Shown: one piece after another, positions 16,530-26,270 of the stretch
Numbering within the stretch: the first letter of the stretch is position 1
Layout: the number at the start of each line of letters is the position of its first letter
Assembly: GCA_964654855.1 (NCBI GenBank)
Contig: CAZZJS010000009.1
Coordinates: 1-64,000, forward strand
DNA: 64,000 nucleotides
Source: JALZUV01 sp964654855
Lineage (GTDB): Bacteria > Pseudomonadota > Alphaproteobacteria > Rickettsiales > JALZUV01
Direction: 5' to 3'
Notes under the pieces: model-generated
Seen by the model: the letters and a program-made list of their open reading frames with translations, nothing else
What the model was told of the DNA's origin: nothing
The model's database searches: none
Made by a program: the position numbers and the translations under genes

Positions 16530-19322
16530 ATGGTGCAACCTCATTCCGCAAGCATAAACACAGATTTTCTGCCTAAACCTTATCAGGTGACTCCAGTCCC
16601 AGAGATGTTTTCGTCCCATGCTGACAGTCCTATTATGGCTCTTTTGGAAGTGATTTATGGTACATCGCCTTATTTAAGCAAATTGCTAGATAAGCACCCC
16701 ACACTTGTCCAATCTTTTGTTGATCATGGCGCCGACGGAGTATTTGACTCACTAGACATTCACTTCTCCACGGCTTCAGAAGTAGAATTCATGCGTGACA
16801 TTCGTCTTTATAAACAGCAAGCGGCCTTAATCATTGCGATGGCAGATATCGCAGGCATTTGGTCATTGGAGCAGGTGACGGAAGCTTTAAGTAAGCTCGC
16901 CCAAGTAACATTGCAAAGCTCGTTCGACTATCTCATTGAGCATTATACACACAAATATGGTTTGCAGATTAAAGAGCCTGAAAAAGGTTGCGGTATTATC
17001 ATGCTGGCGATGGGAAAGCTTGGTGCGTATGAGCTTAACTATTCCAGTGATGTTGATCTTATCTTACTCTACGAAGCTGATAAGCTCTCTTTATTCAATC
17101 AAAAACCAATCACCACTATCTTGAACCGAATGGCGCAGGATCTCATCCGCCTAATGCAAGAACGTACAGCTGATGGTTATGTGTTCCGTATGGATCTACG
17201 CTTGCGACCTGATCCTTCCAGCACTCCCTTAATGTTAAATACGGAAGCAGCCTTTCGTTATTATGAGAGTGTGGGGCAGAATTGGGAGCGAGCAGCATTC
17301 ATTAAAGCTCATCCAATTGCAGGCGACATAGCAGCAGGCGGCCGCTTTCTTGAAGAACTCAAACCCTTTATTTGGCGCAAAAGCCTAGACTTCGCGGCGA
17401 TTGCAGATATTCAATCCATCAAACGACAGATGGATCGTGCCTTTGATAATCTCGAAATAGAGATTGCGGGCTACGATGTTAAAAAAGGTCTCGGCGGTAT
17501 TCGTGAGATTGAATTTTTAGCCCAAATCCATCAACTCATCTGGGGTGGAAGAAAGGCTGACTTACGTTCTCGTCATACCTTAGAGACATACTCAATCTTA
17601 CTCGAGAGAGAACTGCTGACCAAGCAAGAAGTCAGCACTCTATCTCAAAATTATCAAACTTTGCGGATGATCGAACACCGTTTGCAAATGCTACATGATG
17701 CGCAAACCCATCAAATCCCGCTACAAGAAGAAGATCGAACAAGGCTCGCTCTTTTCTGTGGTTACGAATCACTTGAAGCATTTGAAATAGCCCTAACCCA
17801 AATTGCTGTTGAAACTCACACGATCTATCATGAATGCTTTAATGAGGATGAATCCTTAGCAGGTGGCGGAAAACTATCCTTCACGGGAGTTGGCTATGAT
17901 ACAGAGACGCTTAACACTCTACGTAAAATGGGCTTTAACGAGCCTGAAACTATTTGCGACACGATTCAATCATGGCATCGCGGTTCGATTGCCGCCATGC
18001 GTTCAAGCCGCTCACGCGAGTTGCTGACAGAACTTACCCCATCTCTACTTACTCATATGGCTAAGCAAGCGGATGCAGATGCTACTTTTAAACGATTTGC
18101 CAAATTCTTTTCTAAATTACCTGCAGGCGTTACCCTGCTCTCTTTTCTTTATAGTAACGGGCCACTACTAGAAACTTTCATCAACCTGATTGGCAATGCT
18201 CCCCAACTAGCTGATACTTTGAGCAAGCACCCAGATTGGATGGATGCCCTACTAACGCTAGGACAAAATAAAGCACTCGAACAGGCTTCCTTAAATTCCA
18301 CCACGCATTATCGCTTAATGAGCCATCAACCGGAGGAAGCGGCTAGCTGGTTGTGTCGCTATCGTGCGGAACATGAATTTGTCATGGGTTGCCAGGTGCT
18401 TGCAGGAACGCTTGATCCACTAGAAGCGATGCCTGTTCTCACACATATTGCTGACACTGCCGTTAGCGAACTAAGCCAAAATGTGATTCAAAAATTTGAA
18501 GACCAATATGGCAAGATCGCAGGGAGCAGCTTTCACATTGTCGCCTTAGGTCGCTCAGGCACAAAAACTCTGACTTTTGGTTCGGATCTCGATTTACTCT
18601 TTTTATATGACGCACCCGATAAGCTCGCAGAGTCAGATGGGCAACGTAGTTTGGGCATTTCAGCCTATTATAATCGTTTGGCACAACGCATATTAGGGCA
18701 GCTTAATGCGATGACACCAGAAGGGCGCCTCTATGAAGTGGATGGCCGATTACGTCCTGCCGGCTCCGATGGGCCATTAGCGGTAAGCTTAAAAGCACTG
18801 AAACGTTATTATGATAATGAAGCTTGGGTGTTTGAACGAATGGCTTTGCTGAAGCAACGCCTTATTTTCTCTTATCCGGAGCACAGTGAGCACGTGAGCA
18901 ATCTGCTTCACGATATTTTACAGCAACCGATCAACGCTGATAAAGTTCAGCAAGATGCTTTAGACATGCGCAAACGCCTATGGGGTGAGTTTGGTACAGA
19001 TAACATCTGGAGTATGAAGCAAACTAAGGGTGGGTTGGTCGATATCACCTTCATACAGCAAGTGCACAAGTTACAACAAAAGCAACTTTCTGATGAAGAA
19101 AATAAAACTCTGCTAACCTCACTCAATTTTCAACAACATGTGCAATCTATCTTACGCCTGTGCCATGACCAGTTTGAAGAAGAAAAATTTTCTTCTGGCC
19201 TCAAAGATATCCTCGCACGCAGTCTTGGATTAAAAGATTTTAATCAAGTGCGAGAAGGCTTGCGCGAACATCAACAAGCCAGCTATACCATCTTTACCCA
19301 AACAATAGGAGAATATGGATGA
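16530..19322 (+). CDS. glnE: Bifunctional glutamine synthetase adenylyltransferase/deadenylase
   Basis: Controls glutamine synthetase by adding and removing AMP in response to PII. The 930-residue chain has the two nucleotidyltransferase domains: the N-terminal active site YSSDVDLILLYEAD (~171-184), and the C-terminal one GSDLDLLFLYDAPD (~688-701) after VALGRSGTKTLTFG. Connecting helical domains include GGIREIEFLAQ (~319-329) and the equivalent TKGGLVDITFIQ near 831. Length fits the family. The stop overlaps the bcp start as ATGA. Its presence indicates a full ammonium-assimilation control system. Confidence 0.95.
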   Translation: MVQPHSASINTDFLPKPYQVTPVPEMFSSHADSPIMALLEVIYGTSPYLSKLLDKHPTLVQSFVDHGADGVFDSLDIHFSTASEVEFMRDIRLYKQQAALIIAMADIAGIWSLEQVTEALSKLAQVTLQSSFDYLIEHYTHKYGLQIKEPEKGCGIIMLAMGKLGAYELNYSSDVDLILLYEADKLSLFNQKPITTILNRMAQDLIRLMQERTADGYVFRMDLRLRPDPSSTPLMLNTEAAFRYYESVGQNWERAAFIKAHPIAGDIAAGGRFLEELKPFIWRKSLDFAAIADIQSIKRQMDRAFDNLEIEIAGYDVKKGLGGIREIEFLAQIHQLIWGGRKADLRSRHTLETYSILLERELLTKQEVSTLSQNYQTLRMIEHRLQMLHDAQTHQIPLQEEDRTRLALFCGYESLEAFEIALTQIAVETHTIYHECFNEDESLAGGGKLSFTGVGYDTETLNTLRKMGFNEPETICDTIQSWHRGSIAAMRSSRSRELLTELTPSLLTHMAKQADADATFKRFAKFFSKLPAGVTLLSFLYSNGPLLETFINLIGNAPQLADTLSKHPDWMDALLTLGQNKALEQASLNSTTHYRLMSHQPEEAASWLCRYRAEHEFVMGCQVLAGTLDPLEAMPVLTHIADTAVSELSQNVIQKFEDQYGKIAGSSFHIVALGRSGTKTLTFGSDLDLLFLYDAPDKLAESDGQRSLGISAYYNRLAQRILGQLNAMTPEGRLYEVDGRLRPAGSDGPLAVSLKALKRYYDNEAWVFERMALLKQRLIFSYPEHSEHVSNLLHDILQQPINADKVQQDALDMRKRLWGEFGTDNIWSMKQTKGGLVDITFIQQVHKLQQKQLSDEENKTLLTSLNFQQHVQSILRLCHDQFEEEKFSSGLKDILARSLGLKDFNQVREGLREHQQASYTIFTQTIGEYG

Positions 19323-19813
19323 GTTCCGCTGCACAAAAAATTGCCGATAATATGCCACAAATAGGTGCAGAAGCCCCTGCAGTTAATTTACCAGACGATC
19401 AAGGTGAGAACGTTTCTCTGGCCGGCCTTAAAGGAAAGAATATCGTGGTTTATTTTTATCCGAAAGACGATACACCTGGCTGCACAACCGAAGGCAAAGA
19501 TTTTCGTGACCTTTACGCCAAGTTCCAAGCAGCCAATACAGAGATTTTTGGCATCTCTAAATGCCCTGTCAAAAAGCATGATAAATTTAAATGTAAGTAT
19601 GAGTTTCCTTTTGCTCTACTTTCGGATGAAGAAGATGATGTGTGCGAACGCTACGGAACTTGGGTAGAAAAGAACATGTATGGCAAAACATATATGGGTA
19701 TCCAACGCGCCACCTTCTTAATTAACCCAGAAGGAAAGATCGTTGCAAGTTGGCCTAAAGTGAAAGTAACTGGCCATGCACAAGAAGTACTAGAAACTGT
19801 TTCTTCCCTTTAA
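19319..19813 (+). CDS. bcp: Bcp-type thioredoxin-dependent peroxiredoxin
   Basis: A 164-residue peroxiredoxin reducing hydroperoxides. The active site is YPKDDTPGCTTEGKDFRDL with the peroxidatic Cys near 55. A second Cys in SKCPVKKHDKF (~80) could resolve the sulfenic acid in the atypical 2-Cys manner common in BCP/PrxQ. GIQRATFLINPEGKI and a short C-terminal helix complete the fold. Translation is coupled to glnE by a 4-base overlap, and dadA follows after six bases. Confidence 0.92.
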   Translation: MSSAAQKIADNMPQIGAEAPAVNLPDDQGENVSLAGLKGKNIVVYFYPKDDTPGCTTEGKDFRDLYAKFQAANTEIFGISKCPVKKHDKFKCKYEFPFALLSDEEDDVCERYGTWVEKNMYGKTYMGIQRATFLINPEGKIVASWPKVKVTGHAQEVLETVSSL

Positions 19814-19819
19814 GCTTAA

Positions 19820-21073
19820 GTGAAAATCCTCATTCTCGGTTCCGGTATTATCGGGGTTACGACGGCTTACGTCCTAGCCACCCGGGGCTATGAGGTTGAA
19901 GTGATTGATCGCGCTGCCTCTCCGGGGATGGAAACAAGCTTCGCCAATGGTGGGCAGCTCAGCTATAGCCATGCCGAACCTTGGGCAAGCCCAAGCACTC
20001 TACCTAAAGTGTTTCGCTGGATGTTTGATGATACCGCACCCCTCGTTTTGCGCCCACGGTTAGATTATCAAATGCTGCGCTGGGGGCTAAAGTTCCTCAG
20101 CAACTGCACGCAAAATGGACTAGAACGAAATACCGTTACTCTCCTTCGTTTAGGCCTATATAGCCGGAAAATGATGCACGGTTTAGTCACAATGACTGGG
20201 GTTGATTTCAATTATCAGCGCGACGGTATTCTCCATATCTTTTCTCAAGATCAGAATTTTGAGAACGCCAAAAGGCAGGTGGAGTTTCAAGAAAAGCTTG
20301 GGTGTAAAGAAAGAATCAAAACTGTTGATGAATGCTTGCAGATGGAACCATCTCTCATGCATAGTAACTGCGATCTTGTAGGCGGTATTCACGCGCATAT
20401 GGATGAGACGGGAGACATTAACCTCTTCACCGCTGGCTTAGCTGAAGTGTGTGAAAAAGAACATGGAGTGAAATTCCACTATAACACCACTATCAACAAC
20501 ATCCGTAAAAAGGGTGACCAGATTGTTGCTGTTGAAACCGATAAAGGCGAATTTACTGCCGATAGTTACGTTATGGCGCTTGGTTCTTACAGCGCGATTC
20601 ATATGCGTAAACTTGAGATTGATGTTCCCATCTACCCAATGAAAGGCTACAGCCTTTCATTAAAAAGCAATATGTATGCCCCTTCTATCAGTGTAACGGA
20701 TCAAAAAGCGAAAATGGTCTTTAGTAAATTAGGTGATGTAGTGCGTATCGCAGGTACGGCAGAATTTGCAGGATATAACACAGCAATTAAGAACCGCCGT
20801 ATTGAACAACTCAAACAAGCGGCTAAAGGGCTTTTCCCTAAAATGGTGGAAGCTGATCCCACCTATTCTGAATGGTCATGCCTTCGCGCATCTACGCCGG
20901 ATGGTCCACCTATTATTGGTAAGTCGCCCATTCAAAACCTATTTCTCAACACAGGCCACGGCACATTAGGTTGGACACAAGGCGCTGGCAGTGCTTTTCT
21001 TCTCGCTGATGTGTTAGAAGGTAAAGAAACTGAAATCAGCCTCAATGGGATGGAAGTGGAGCGTTACTTATGA
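19820..21073 (+). CDS. dadA: D-amino acid dehydrogenase, FAD-dependent
   Basis: A 417-residue DAO-family flavoprotein oxidising D-amino acids to 2-oxo acids and passing electrons to the respiratory chain. The N-terminal FAD fold is KILILGSGIIGVTTAY followed by VEVIDRAASPGMETSFANGGQLSYSHAEPWASP, and the C-terminal part has RASTPDGPPIIGKSP and LFLNTGHGTLGWTQGAGSA, all characteristic of DadA. The start is GTG at 19820. The stop overlaps the next gene. No alanine racemase (dadX) is adjacent. Confidence 0.93.
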   Translation: MKILILGSGIIGVTTAYVLATRGYEVEVIDRAASPGMETSFANGGQLSYSHAEPWASPSTLPKVFRWMFDDTAPLVLRPRLDYQMLRWGLKFLSNCTQNGLERNTVTLLRLGLYSRKMMHGLVTMTGVDFNYQRDGILHIFSQDQNFENAKRQVEFQEKLGCKERIKTVDECLQMEPSLMHSNCDLVGGIHAHMDETGDINLFTAGLAEVCEKEHGVKFHYNTTINNIRKKGDQIVAVETDKGEFTADSYVMALGSYSAIHMRKLEIDVPIYPMKGYSLSLKSNMYAPSISVTDQKAKMVFSKLGDVVRIAGTAEFAGYNTAIKNRRIEQLKQAAKGLFPKMVEADPTYSEWSCLRASTPDGPPIIGKSPIQNLFLNTGHGTLGWTQGAGSAFLLADVLEGKETEISLNGMEVERYL

Positions 21074-21939
21074 TGATTCCTCCAGTAGTAAAAGCGCTCA
21101 ATCGCAATGAGCGCGACATTTCTTGCGCGATTTGGAATGAAGAAGCAAAGTCTGATAGGACGCCTATTTTCTGTATTCACGGCCTTACCCGTAATGGCCG
21201 CGATTTTGACTATTTTGCTTCTGCTATGAGCGATAAACGCGCTATCTACGCGCCAGATGTGGTGGGGCGCGGCAAAAGCGAGTGGCTACCCTCTGGCGAA
21301 ATATACAGCTATGACCTTTATGTTGAAGATACACTCTATTTGTTGGATGAACTTGGCTTAGACCAAGTGGATTGGCTGGGCACTTCTATGGGGGGCATCC
21401 TTGGTATGCGTATGGCGTGTGAATATCCGGATCGTATTCGTAAGTTTGTGGTGAATGATATTGGCGCGATCGTTACTTTGGAAGCAATGCATATGCTCAA
21501 TAATTACGTTGGCCAGCATATGAATCACCCATCAGAAGCGGATGCAGAAGATTACCTTCGCATTTGCTATGGAGCATTTGGGTTAAATAAAAGCTGGCAG
21601 TGGGATCACATGTTAGAACATAGCGTTACAGCCACTAACAATGGAGGCGTTAGACTGGTTTATGACCCTAAAATCATCAATGGCATTCAAGATGCTGAGG
21701 GTAAACTTATCCTAACCGAAGACATCAACCTTTGGCCATTTTGGGAAAATATCACTCACCCCACCTTGCTTTTACGTGGTCAAGATTCGGACTTTCTAAG
21801 TGCCACGATGGCAAAAGAAATGTGTGAGCGTCACGCAGATGCCACATGGGTAGAATTCGAGGATTGCGGCCACGCTCCCGCGCTTATGGAAGATAGGCAA
21901 GTCCATGTAGTGAGAGATTGGTTAAATCATCCAAAATAA
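21070..21939 (+). CDS. Alpha/beta hydrolase
   Basis: A 289-residue single-domain hydrolase. Oxyanion-hole segment FCIHGLTRNGRDFDYFA (~38-54), APDVVGRGKSEWL (~63-75), nucleophile elbow WLGTSMGGILGMRMA (Ser ~109), an acid in RGQDSDFLS and catalytic His in DCGHAPALM are all present. The gene overlaps dadA by 4 bases, implying co-expression. The substrate is unknown, and an esterase or a C-C bond hydrolase are both possible. Confidence 0.85.
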   Translation: MMIPPVVKALNRNERDISCAIWNEEAKSDRTPIFCIHGLTRNGRDFDYFASAMSDKRAIYAPDVVGRGKSEWLPSGEIYSYDLYVEDTLYLLDELGLDQVDWLGTSMGGILGMRMACEYPDRIRKFVVNDIGAIVTLEAMHMLNNYVGQHMNHPSEADAEDYLRICYGAFGLNKSWQWDHMLEHSVTATNNGGVRLVYDPKIINGIQDAEGKLILTEDINLWPFWENITHPTLLLRGQDSDFLSATMAKEMCERHADATWVEFEDCGHAPALMEDRQVHVVRDWLNHPK

Positions 21940-21987
21940 ATACTCACAGCCATTGTTATCCCGCTTCAACTGCCCTATATTTAATTT

Positions 21988-22242
21988 ATGACGGATATCC
22001 GAAATATTCCTTTATCTCCGCTCGGCAGGCCTATTGAGCAGCCGCAACAGCGCCCTCAAGGAAATAATCCGCAACAGAATCAGCAGCAAAGCACGGCAAC
22101 CGCACGTACTAACCCTAGACAAGCACCGCTTAACGTACTGCCTTCTGATGAGGCTTTAAATCGCTTAATCAATCGAGCACAAGAAGCACAAACTCAAGGT
22201 CAAACGCTTGAGCGTGGGTCAATCCTCAACCTCATTATTTAA
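21988..22242 (+). CDS. Small Gln/Pro-rich hypothetical protein
   Basis: 84 residues with a low-complexity Gln/Asn/Pro N-terminal half (residues ~18-50) and a predicted amphipathic helix at ~55-78 (SDEALNRLINRAQEAQTQ), ending with hydrophobic RGSILNLII. There is no signal peptide, cysteine or known domain. It is spaced 11 bases before gcdH, so probably co-transcribed with it. The upstream 48-base gap may carry its promoter. I do not recognise the family. The ordered C-terminus suggests a real gene rather than a chance frame. Confidence 0.55.
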   Translation: MTDIRNIPLSPLGRPIEQPQQRPQGNNPQQNQQQSTATARTNPRQAPLNVLPSDEALNRLINRAQEAQTQGQTLERGSILNLII

Positions 22243-22253
22243 AAGATAAATTT

Positions 22254-23444
22254 ATGTCCATACAGCCTATGAATTGGGAGGACCCGCTCCTTCTTGACGC
22301 AGAACTAACTGATGAAGAACGTATGATTCGTGATTCTGCTCGTGAATATTTCCGTGGAACGCTCTTTCCGGGCATCATTGAAGCAAATCGCAACCATCAT
22401 TTTGATCCCAAAATTATGCGTGAAATGGGCGAGCTCGGTTTACTTGGCTCTACGATTGACGGTTATGGTTGTGCCGGCGCAAGTCATGTCGCTTATGGCT
22501 TAATCGCCCGTGAAATTGAATGGGTCGATAGCGGTTATCGCTCTGCCCTTTCAGTGCAGTCCAGCTTAGTGATGCATCCAATTCATGAATTTGGCTCTGA
22601 TGATCTAAAAGATAAATACCTACCAAAACTTGCAACAGGCGAGTTGATCGGTTGCTTTGGCCTAACTGAACCAGATCACGGCTCTGACCCAGGTAGCATG
22701 AAAACGCGGGCTACTCGCAAAGGTGATAGTTACAGCCTGACCGGTAATAAAATTTGGATCACCAACTCCCCTATTGCCGATGTATTTGTCGTTTGGGCAA
22801 AGGTTTACGGTGATGATGCCCTAGAAGATGGCACGATCAGTGGCTTTGTGATGGAAAAAGGCATGCAGGGGCTTTCCGCTCCTGAACTTAAAGGAAAGCT
22901 CTCGCTTTGTGCCTCTATCACGGGTGAAGTTGTGATGGATAATGTTGAAGTTCCAGCTGAAAATCGTCTGAATGTAACAGGTCTTAAAGGGCCTTTTAGC
23001 TGCTTGAATAAAGCACGTTACGGCATTGGCTGGGGCGCAATGGGTGCGGCAGAATTCTGTATGCAGGCCGCTCGCAACTATACGATGGAACGTATGCAAT
23101 TTGGTAAGCCATTAGCTAGCAATCAGCTCATCCAGAAAAAGCTCGCGGATATGCTAACCGAGATTACCCTTGGTTTACACGCTTGTTTACGTGTTGGTCG
23201 TATGCTTGATGAAGGCACTACTATTCCTGAAACAATCTCTATCATTAAGCGCAATAATGCTGGTAAGGCTCTTGATATTGCCCGTGTTGCACGTGATATG
23301 CATGGCGGCAATGGCATCTCGGATGAATATCATGTGATGCGTCACTCAGTGAATTTAGAGAGTGTGAATACGTATGAAGGCACGCATGATGTGCACGCGC
23401 TCATCCTAGGCCGTTCCATCACAGGAATGCAGGCTTTTCAGTAA
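22254..23444 (+). CDS. gcdH: Glutaryl-CoA dehydrogenase-like acyl-CoA dehydrogenase
   Basis: A 396-residue FAD enzyme that in the GcdH family oxidises and decarboxylates glutaryl-CoA to crotonyl-CoA in lysine/tryptophan breakdown. N-terminal DPLLLDAELTDEERMIRDSAREY, FGLTEPDHGSDPGSMKTRA (~137-155), KIWITNSPIADVFVVWAK and the catalytic-base region NTYEGTHDVHALILGR (Glu ~374) are the typical GcdH pattern, which differs from short-chain dehydrogenases. No lysine-degradation genes are adjacent. It converges on a Nudix gene with only three bases between. Confidence 0.9.
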   Translation: MSIQPMNWEDPLLLDAELTDEERMIRDSAREYFRGTLFPGIIEANRNHHFDPKIMREMGELGLLGSTIDGYGCAGASHVAYGLIAREIEWVDSGYRSALSVQSSLVMHPIHEFGSDDLKDKYLPKLATGELIGCFGLTEPDHGSDPGSMKTRATRKGDSYSLTGNKIWITNSPIADVFVVWAKVYGDDALEDGTISGFVMEKGMQGLSAPELKGKLSLCASITGEVVMDNVEVPAENRLNVTGLKGPFSCLNKARYGIGWGAMGAAEFCMQAARNYTMERMQFGKPLASNQLIQKKLADMLTEITLGLHACLRVGRMLDEGTTIPETISIIKRNNAGKALDIARVARDMHGGNGISDEYHVMRHSVNLESVNTYEGTHDVHALILGRSITGMQAFQ

Positions 23445-23447
23445 TTA

Positions 23448-24074
23448 TTAGGCCAACTGTTTCGACAGCTCTGCATCAATTTGGCGGAGAATCGCAAGAT
23501 GATCTGGACGAATCTTGGTGGCCTGTTCTGTATCTTTCAGATTAAACCATTCGCGTGCGACGGTGTTCGCATGCTCATCACAAGGTTCATCAAATTCACA
23601 ATCGCCCATAAGCCCTACCGGAAAAAGCCACATTGTCTTTAATGCTCCAGTAGAGGCCGATTCAAACGCCGCCTGCCCCCATTCGGTGACTTCAACAATA
23701 TCATCTAAACGTAAACCAACCTCTTCAATCCCTTCGCGCAATGCGGTTACGATCACTGGTTCGAGACTTTCAGCACCATACTGACTTAGCTTCTTGGAAC
23801 TTCTATAATCTTCCCACTCACCAGTAGAGGGATTCTTAATCTCACGCGTCCCTTTACAAATTTGAAACCCGGGGTCACCTTTCTCAGGCATCATTTCGGA
23901 AGGCTTAAACAGATAATACTCAATCCCGTTATCGCCTAAGCGATAAGGCACCACACCCGCTTTATGAATATGTGTATAAGGCGGTTCCGGCCAATGCAGC
24001 TTCTCTCTTAAGCACGGTATAATAAACTTTTTACTCGCTTCTTCCGCTGCTTTGCGCATTTCATCTTTTGTCAT
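23448..24074 (-). CDS. Nudix-fold hydrolase with an insertion in the Nudix box
   Basis: About 208 residues. The helix half of the Nudix box, ALREGIEEVGL, is intact near residues 110-120, with the metal-binding REXXEE glutamates. The expected upstream glycine (QICKGTREIKNP) is separated from it by about 40 residues instead of about 12, so a loop has been inserted. The N-terminal part (GVVPYRLGDNGIEYYLFKP) fits the first strands of the fold. The substrate is unknown. The ATG at 24074 is chosen; an in-frame TTG at 24083 is an alternative, and neither has a strong Shine-Dalgarno. Confidence 0.75.
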   Translation of the reverse strand: MTKDEMRKAAEEASKKFIIPCLREKLHWPEPPYTHIHKAGVVPYRLGDNGIEYYLFKPSEMMPEKGDPGFQICKGTREIKNPSTGEWEDYRSSKKLSQYGAESLEPVIVTALREGIEEVGLRLDDIVEVTEWGQAAFESASTGALKTMWLFPVGLMGDCEFDEPCDEHANTVAREWFNLKDTEQATKIRPDHLAILRQIDAELSKQLA

Positions 24075-24104
24075 CGCTATCAACTTAGGCTAATGAGGTT
24101 AATT

Positions 24105-24872
24105 ATGTCTGAACTATCGCATATCAAACAATGGATGCAAGAATTGCAAAACATTGCACGGCCTCTAATCGCCGATTTATCACAGGTTGATCACAAAACA
24201 GACGGTTCACCGGTGACAAAAGTCGATAAAACGCTTGAAGAGTTTTTGCGTGAAAAAATTAAATCTGAATTTCCTGAAGATGGAATCATTGGCGAAGAGT
24301 TTCCACCTCATCAACCAGAAGCAAAACGCCAATGGATTATTGATCCGATTGATGGCACTCGCGCAATGATAGCAGGAGTACCAACATTCACTACTCTTAT
24401 TGCCTTGTTGAATAACGGTATTCCACAACTCTCTATGATGCTGCAACCCATCACAGGCGAAACATGGTTTGGGGATAATAAAACAGCCCAATATAATGAC
24501 CAACTAGCGCATCGCCAAAAAGTGGAGACATTAGCGTCTGCAATCTTTTCCACTACTTCGCCGCAATTATTTCGTGAAGCAGATAAACCCGTCATAGACT
24601 CCATCATGCAAAAAGCACGTAACTGCCAATTAGGTGAAGATGGCTATGCCTACGGAAAGCTCGCTAAAGGTGACATCCATTTAGTGATTGAGTCAGGCTT
24701 AAAACCCTATGACTTCCTACCACTTGTACCAATTGTCATCGGTTCAGGTGCAATGATGACAGATTGGCAAGGTCATCCCCTCACCTTAGAATCAAACGGA
24801 GATGTCATCGCTGCCAGCAGCAAAGCCTTGCATAAACAGGCATTAGCGCTATTAAACGCGCATGACAGATAA
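24105..24872 (+). CDS. Inositol-monophosphatase-family phosphatase, HisN-like
   Basis: A 255-residue Mg-dependent phosphatase. Metal-binding motifs are GEEFPP (~65-70), WIIDPIDGTRAMIAGVPTF (~81-99) and the C-terminal KPYDFLPLVPIVIGSGAMMTDWQG (~203-226). The GTRAMIAG and LVPIVIGSGAMMTDW versions resemble histidinol-phosphatases of the HisN type more than CysQ or SuhB, so histidine synthesis is the favoured role. CysQ-like 3',5'-bisphosphate nucleotidase remains possible. The ATG at 24105 has GAGG six bases upstream; an in-frame ATG at 24093 is less likely. The end overlaps trmFO by 11 bases. Confidence 0.8.
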   Translation: MSELSHIKQWMQELQNIARPLIADLSQVDHKTDGSPVTKVDKTLEEFLREKIKSEFPEDGIIGEEFPPHQPEAKRQWIIDPIDGTRAMIAGVPTFTTLIALLNNGIPQLSMMLQPITGETWFGDNKTAQYNDQLAHRQKVETLASAIFSTTSPQLFREADKPVIDSIMQKARNCQLGEDGYAYGKLAKGDIHLVIESGLKPYDFLPLVPIVIGSGAMMTDWQGHPLTLESNGDVIAASSKALHKQALALLNAHDR

Positions 24873-26202
24873 AAAACTCACTATTATTGGTGCCGGCCTA
24901 GCTGGCAGTGAAGCCGCATGGCAGGCAGCCAATGCAGGCATTAACGTCACTCTTATTGAGATGCGCCCCACCCGCGAGACCTTCGCCCATCAAACACAAG
25001 ATTGCGCGGAGCTTGTATGCTCCAACTCCTTTCGCTCAGATGATGCGACACGCTCGGCTATCGGCTTGTTACATGAAGAGATGCGCCAACTCGATTCTGT
25101 TATCATCCGCTGTGGCGATGCAAGTAAACTCCCTGCCGGTGGTGCATTGGCAGTAGATCGCGATGGTTTTTCAGCGATGGTAACACAAGAGCTTACCAAC
25201 CATCCCAATATCACCTTAGAGCGCCGTGAAGTGACAGAACTTCCTTCCGCTGACGAAGGCATGTGCATTGTCGCAACTGGCCCCCTCACCTCCGATACTT
25301 TAGCCGATTCCATCCTCGCGCATACAGGTGAAGAATATCTCTCCTTTTTCGATGCCATCGCACCTATCGTGCTAAAAGATTCTATCGATTTTGAAAAAGC
25401 ATGGTTCCAGTCGCGCTATGATAAAGGCACGGGCAAAGATTACATCAACCTACCGATGGATAAGGAACAATATGAAGCCTTCATCCAAGCGCTCAATGAT
25501 GGCGATAAAACCGAATTTAAAGAATGGGAAAAAGATACACCTTATTTTGAAGGCTGCTTACCGATTGAAGTGATGGCTGAGCGCGGCCCAGAAACGCTAC
25601 GCTGGGGGCCGATGAAGCCTGTTGGCCTGACTAACCCTCATAACCCTACCGTCAAAGCGCATGCGATTGTGCAACTTCGCCAAGATAATGCACTCGGCAC
25701 ACTCTTCAACATGGTAGGCTTCCAAACCAAGCTTAAATGGGGAGCGCAGAAGGAAATCTTCTCGACCATTCCTGGATTGGAAAATGCAGAATTCATTCGT
25801 CTCGGTGGCATTCACCGTAACACCTTCATCAACAGCCCCATCTTATTAGATGAGCAACTACGCCTAAAGAAACACCCTCACCTTCGTTTTGCAGGGCAAG
25901 TGACGGGCGTTGAAGGTTATGTCGAATCCGCCTCTTCTGGCTTAATGGCAGGGCGTTTTGCGGTTGCGGAATTACTTGGACAAACCTTCAACCATCCGCC
26001 GCAAGAAACGGCTATCGGCGCGTTAATGGCACATGTCACCACCGGTGCAGAGGCTCAAACTTTCCAACCGATGAACATTAATTTTGGCCTTATTCCTCCA
26101 CTAGAAACACGAGTAAAGAAAAAAGAACGTAAAGAAGCTTATTGCTCTCGCGCGACAGAAATCTTCAGAAACTGGAAAGAATCAGGGGCTGTAGCGGCTT
26201 AA
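24862..26202 (+). CDS. trmFO: Folate-dependent tRNA (uracil-54-C5)-methyltransferase TrmFO
   Basis: A 446-residue FAD protein that methylates U54 in the T-loop of tRNA using methylenetetrahydrofolate. It begins LTIIGAGLAGSEAAWQAANAG (FAD-binding), then EMRPTRETFAHQTQDCAELVCSNSFRSDD, a highly conserved TrmFO block. The C-terminus has LRFAGQVTGVEGYVESASSGLMAGRFA and FGLIPPLETRVKKKERKE. It starts inside the preceding phosphatase gene. TrmFO replaces TrmA in most Firmicutes and many alphaproteobacteria, which fits the taxonomic reading. Confidence 0.95.
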   Translation: MTDKKLTIIGAGLAGSEAAWQAANAGINVTLIEMRPTRETFAHQTQDCAELVCSNSFRSDDATRSAIGLLHEEMRQLDSVIIRCGDASKLPAGGALAVDRDGFSAMVTQELTNHPNITLERREVTELPSADEGMCIVATGPLTSDTLADSILAHTGEEYLSFFDAIAPIVLKDSIDFEKAWFQSRYDKGTGKDYINLPMDKEQYEAFIQALNDGDKTEFKEWEKDTPYFEGCLPIEVMAERGPETLRWGPMKPVGLTNPHNPTVKAHAIVQLRQDNALGTLFNMVGFQTKLKWGAQKEIFSTIPGLENAEFIRLGGIHRNTFINSPILLDEQLRLKKHPHLRFAGQVTGVEGYVESASSGLMAGRFAVAELLGQTFNHPPQETAIGALMAHVTTGAEAQTFQPMNINFGLIPPLETRVKKKERKEAYCSRATEIFRNWKESGAVAA

Positions 26203-26270
26203 ATACCTTTATTATCTGCCTTATGCACTCACTCTGCATTCGGCGTAGCAGCCATTTTTTTTAGATGGGT

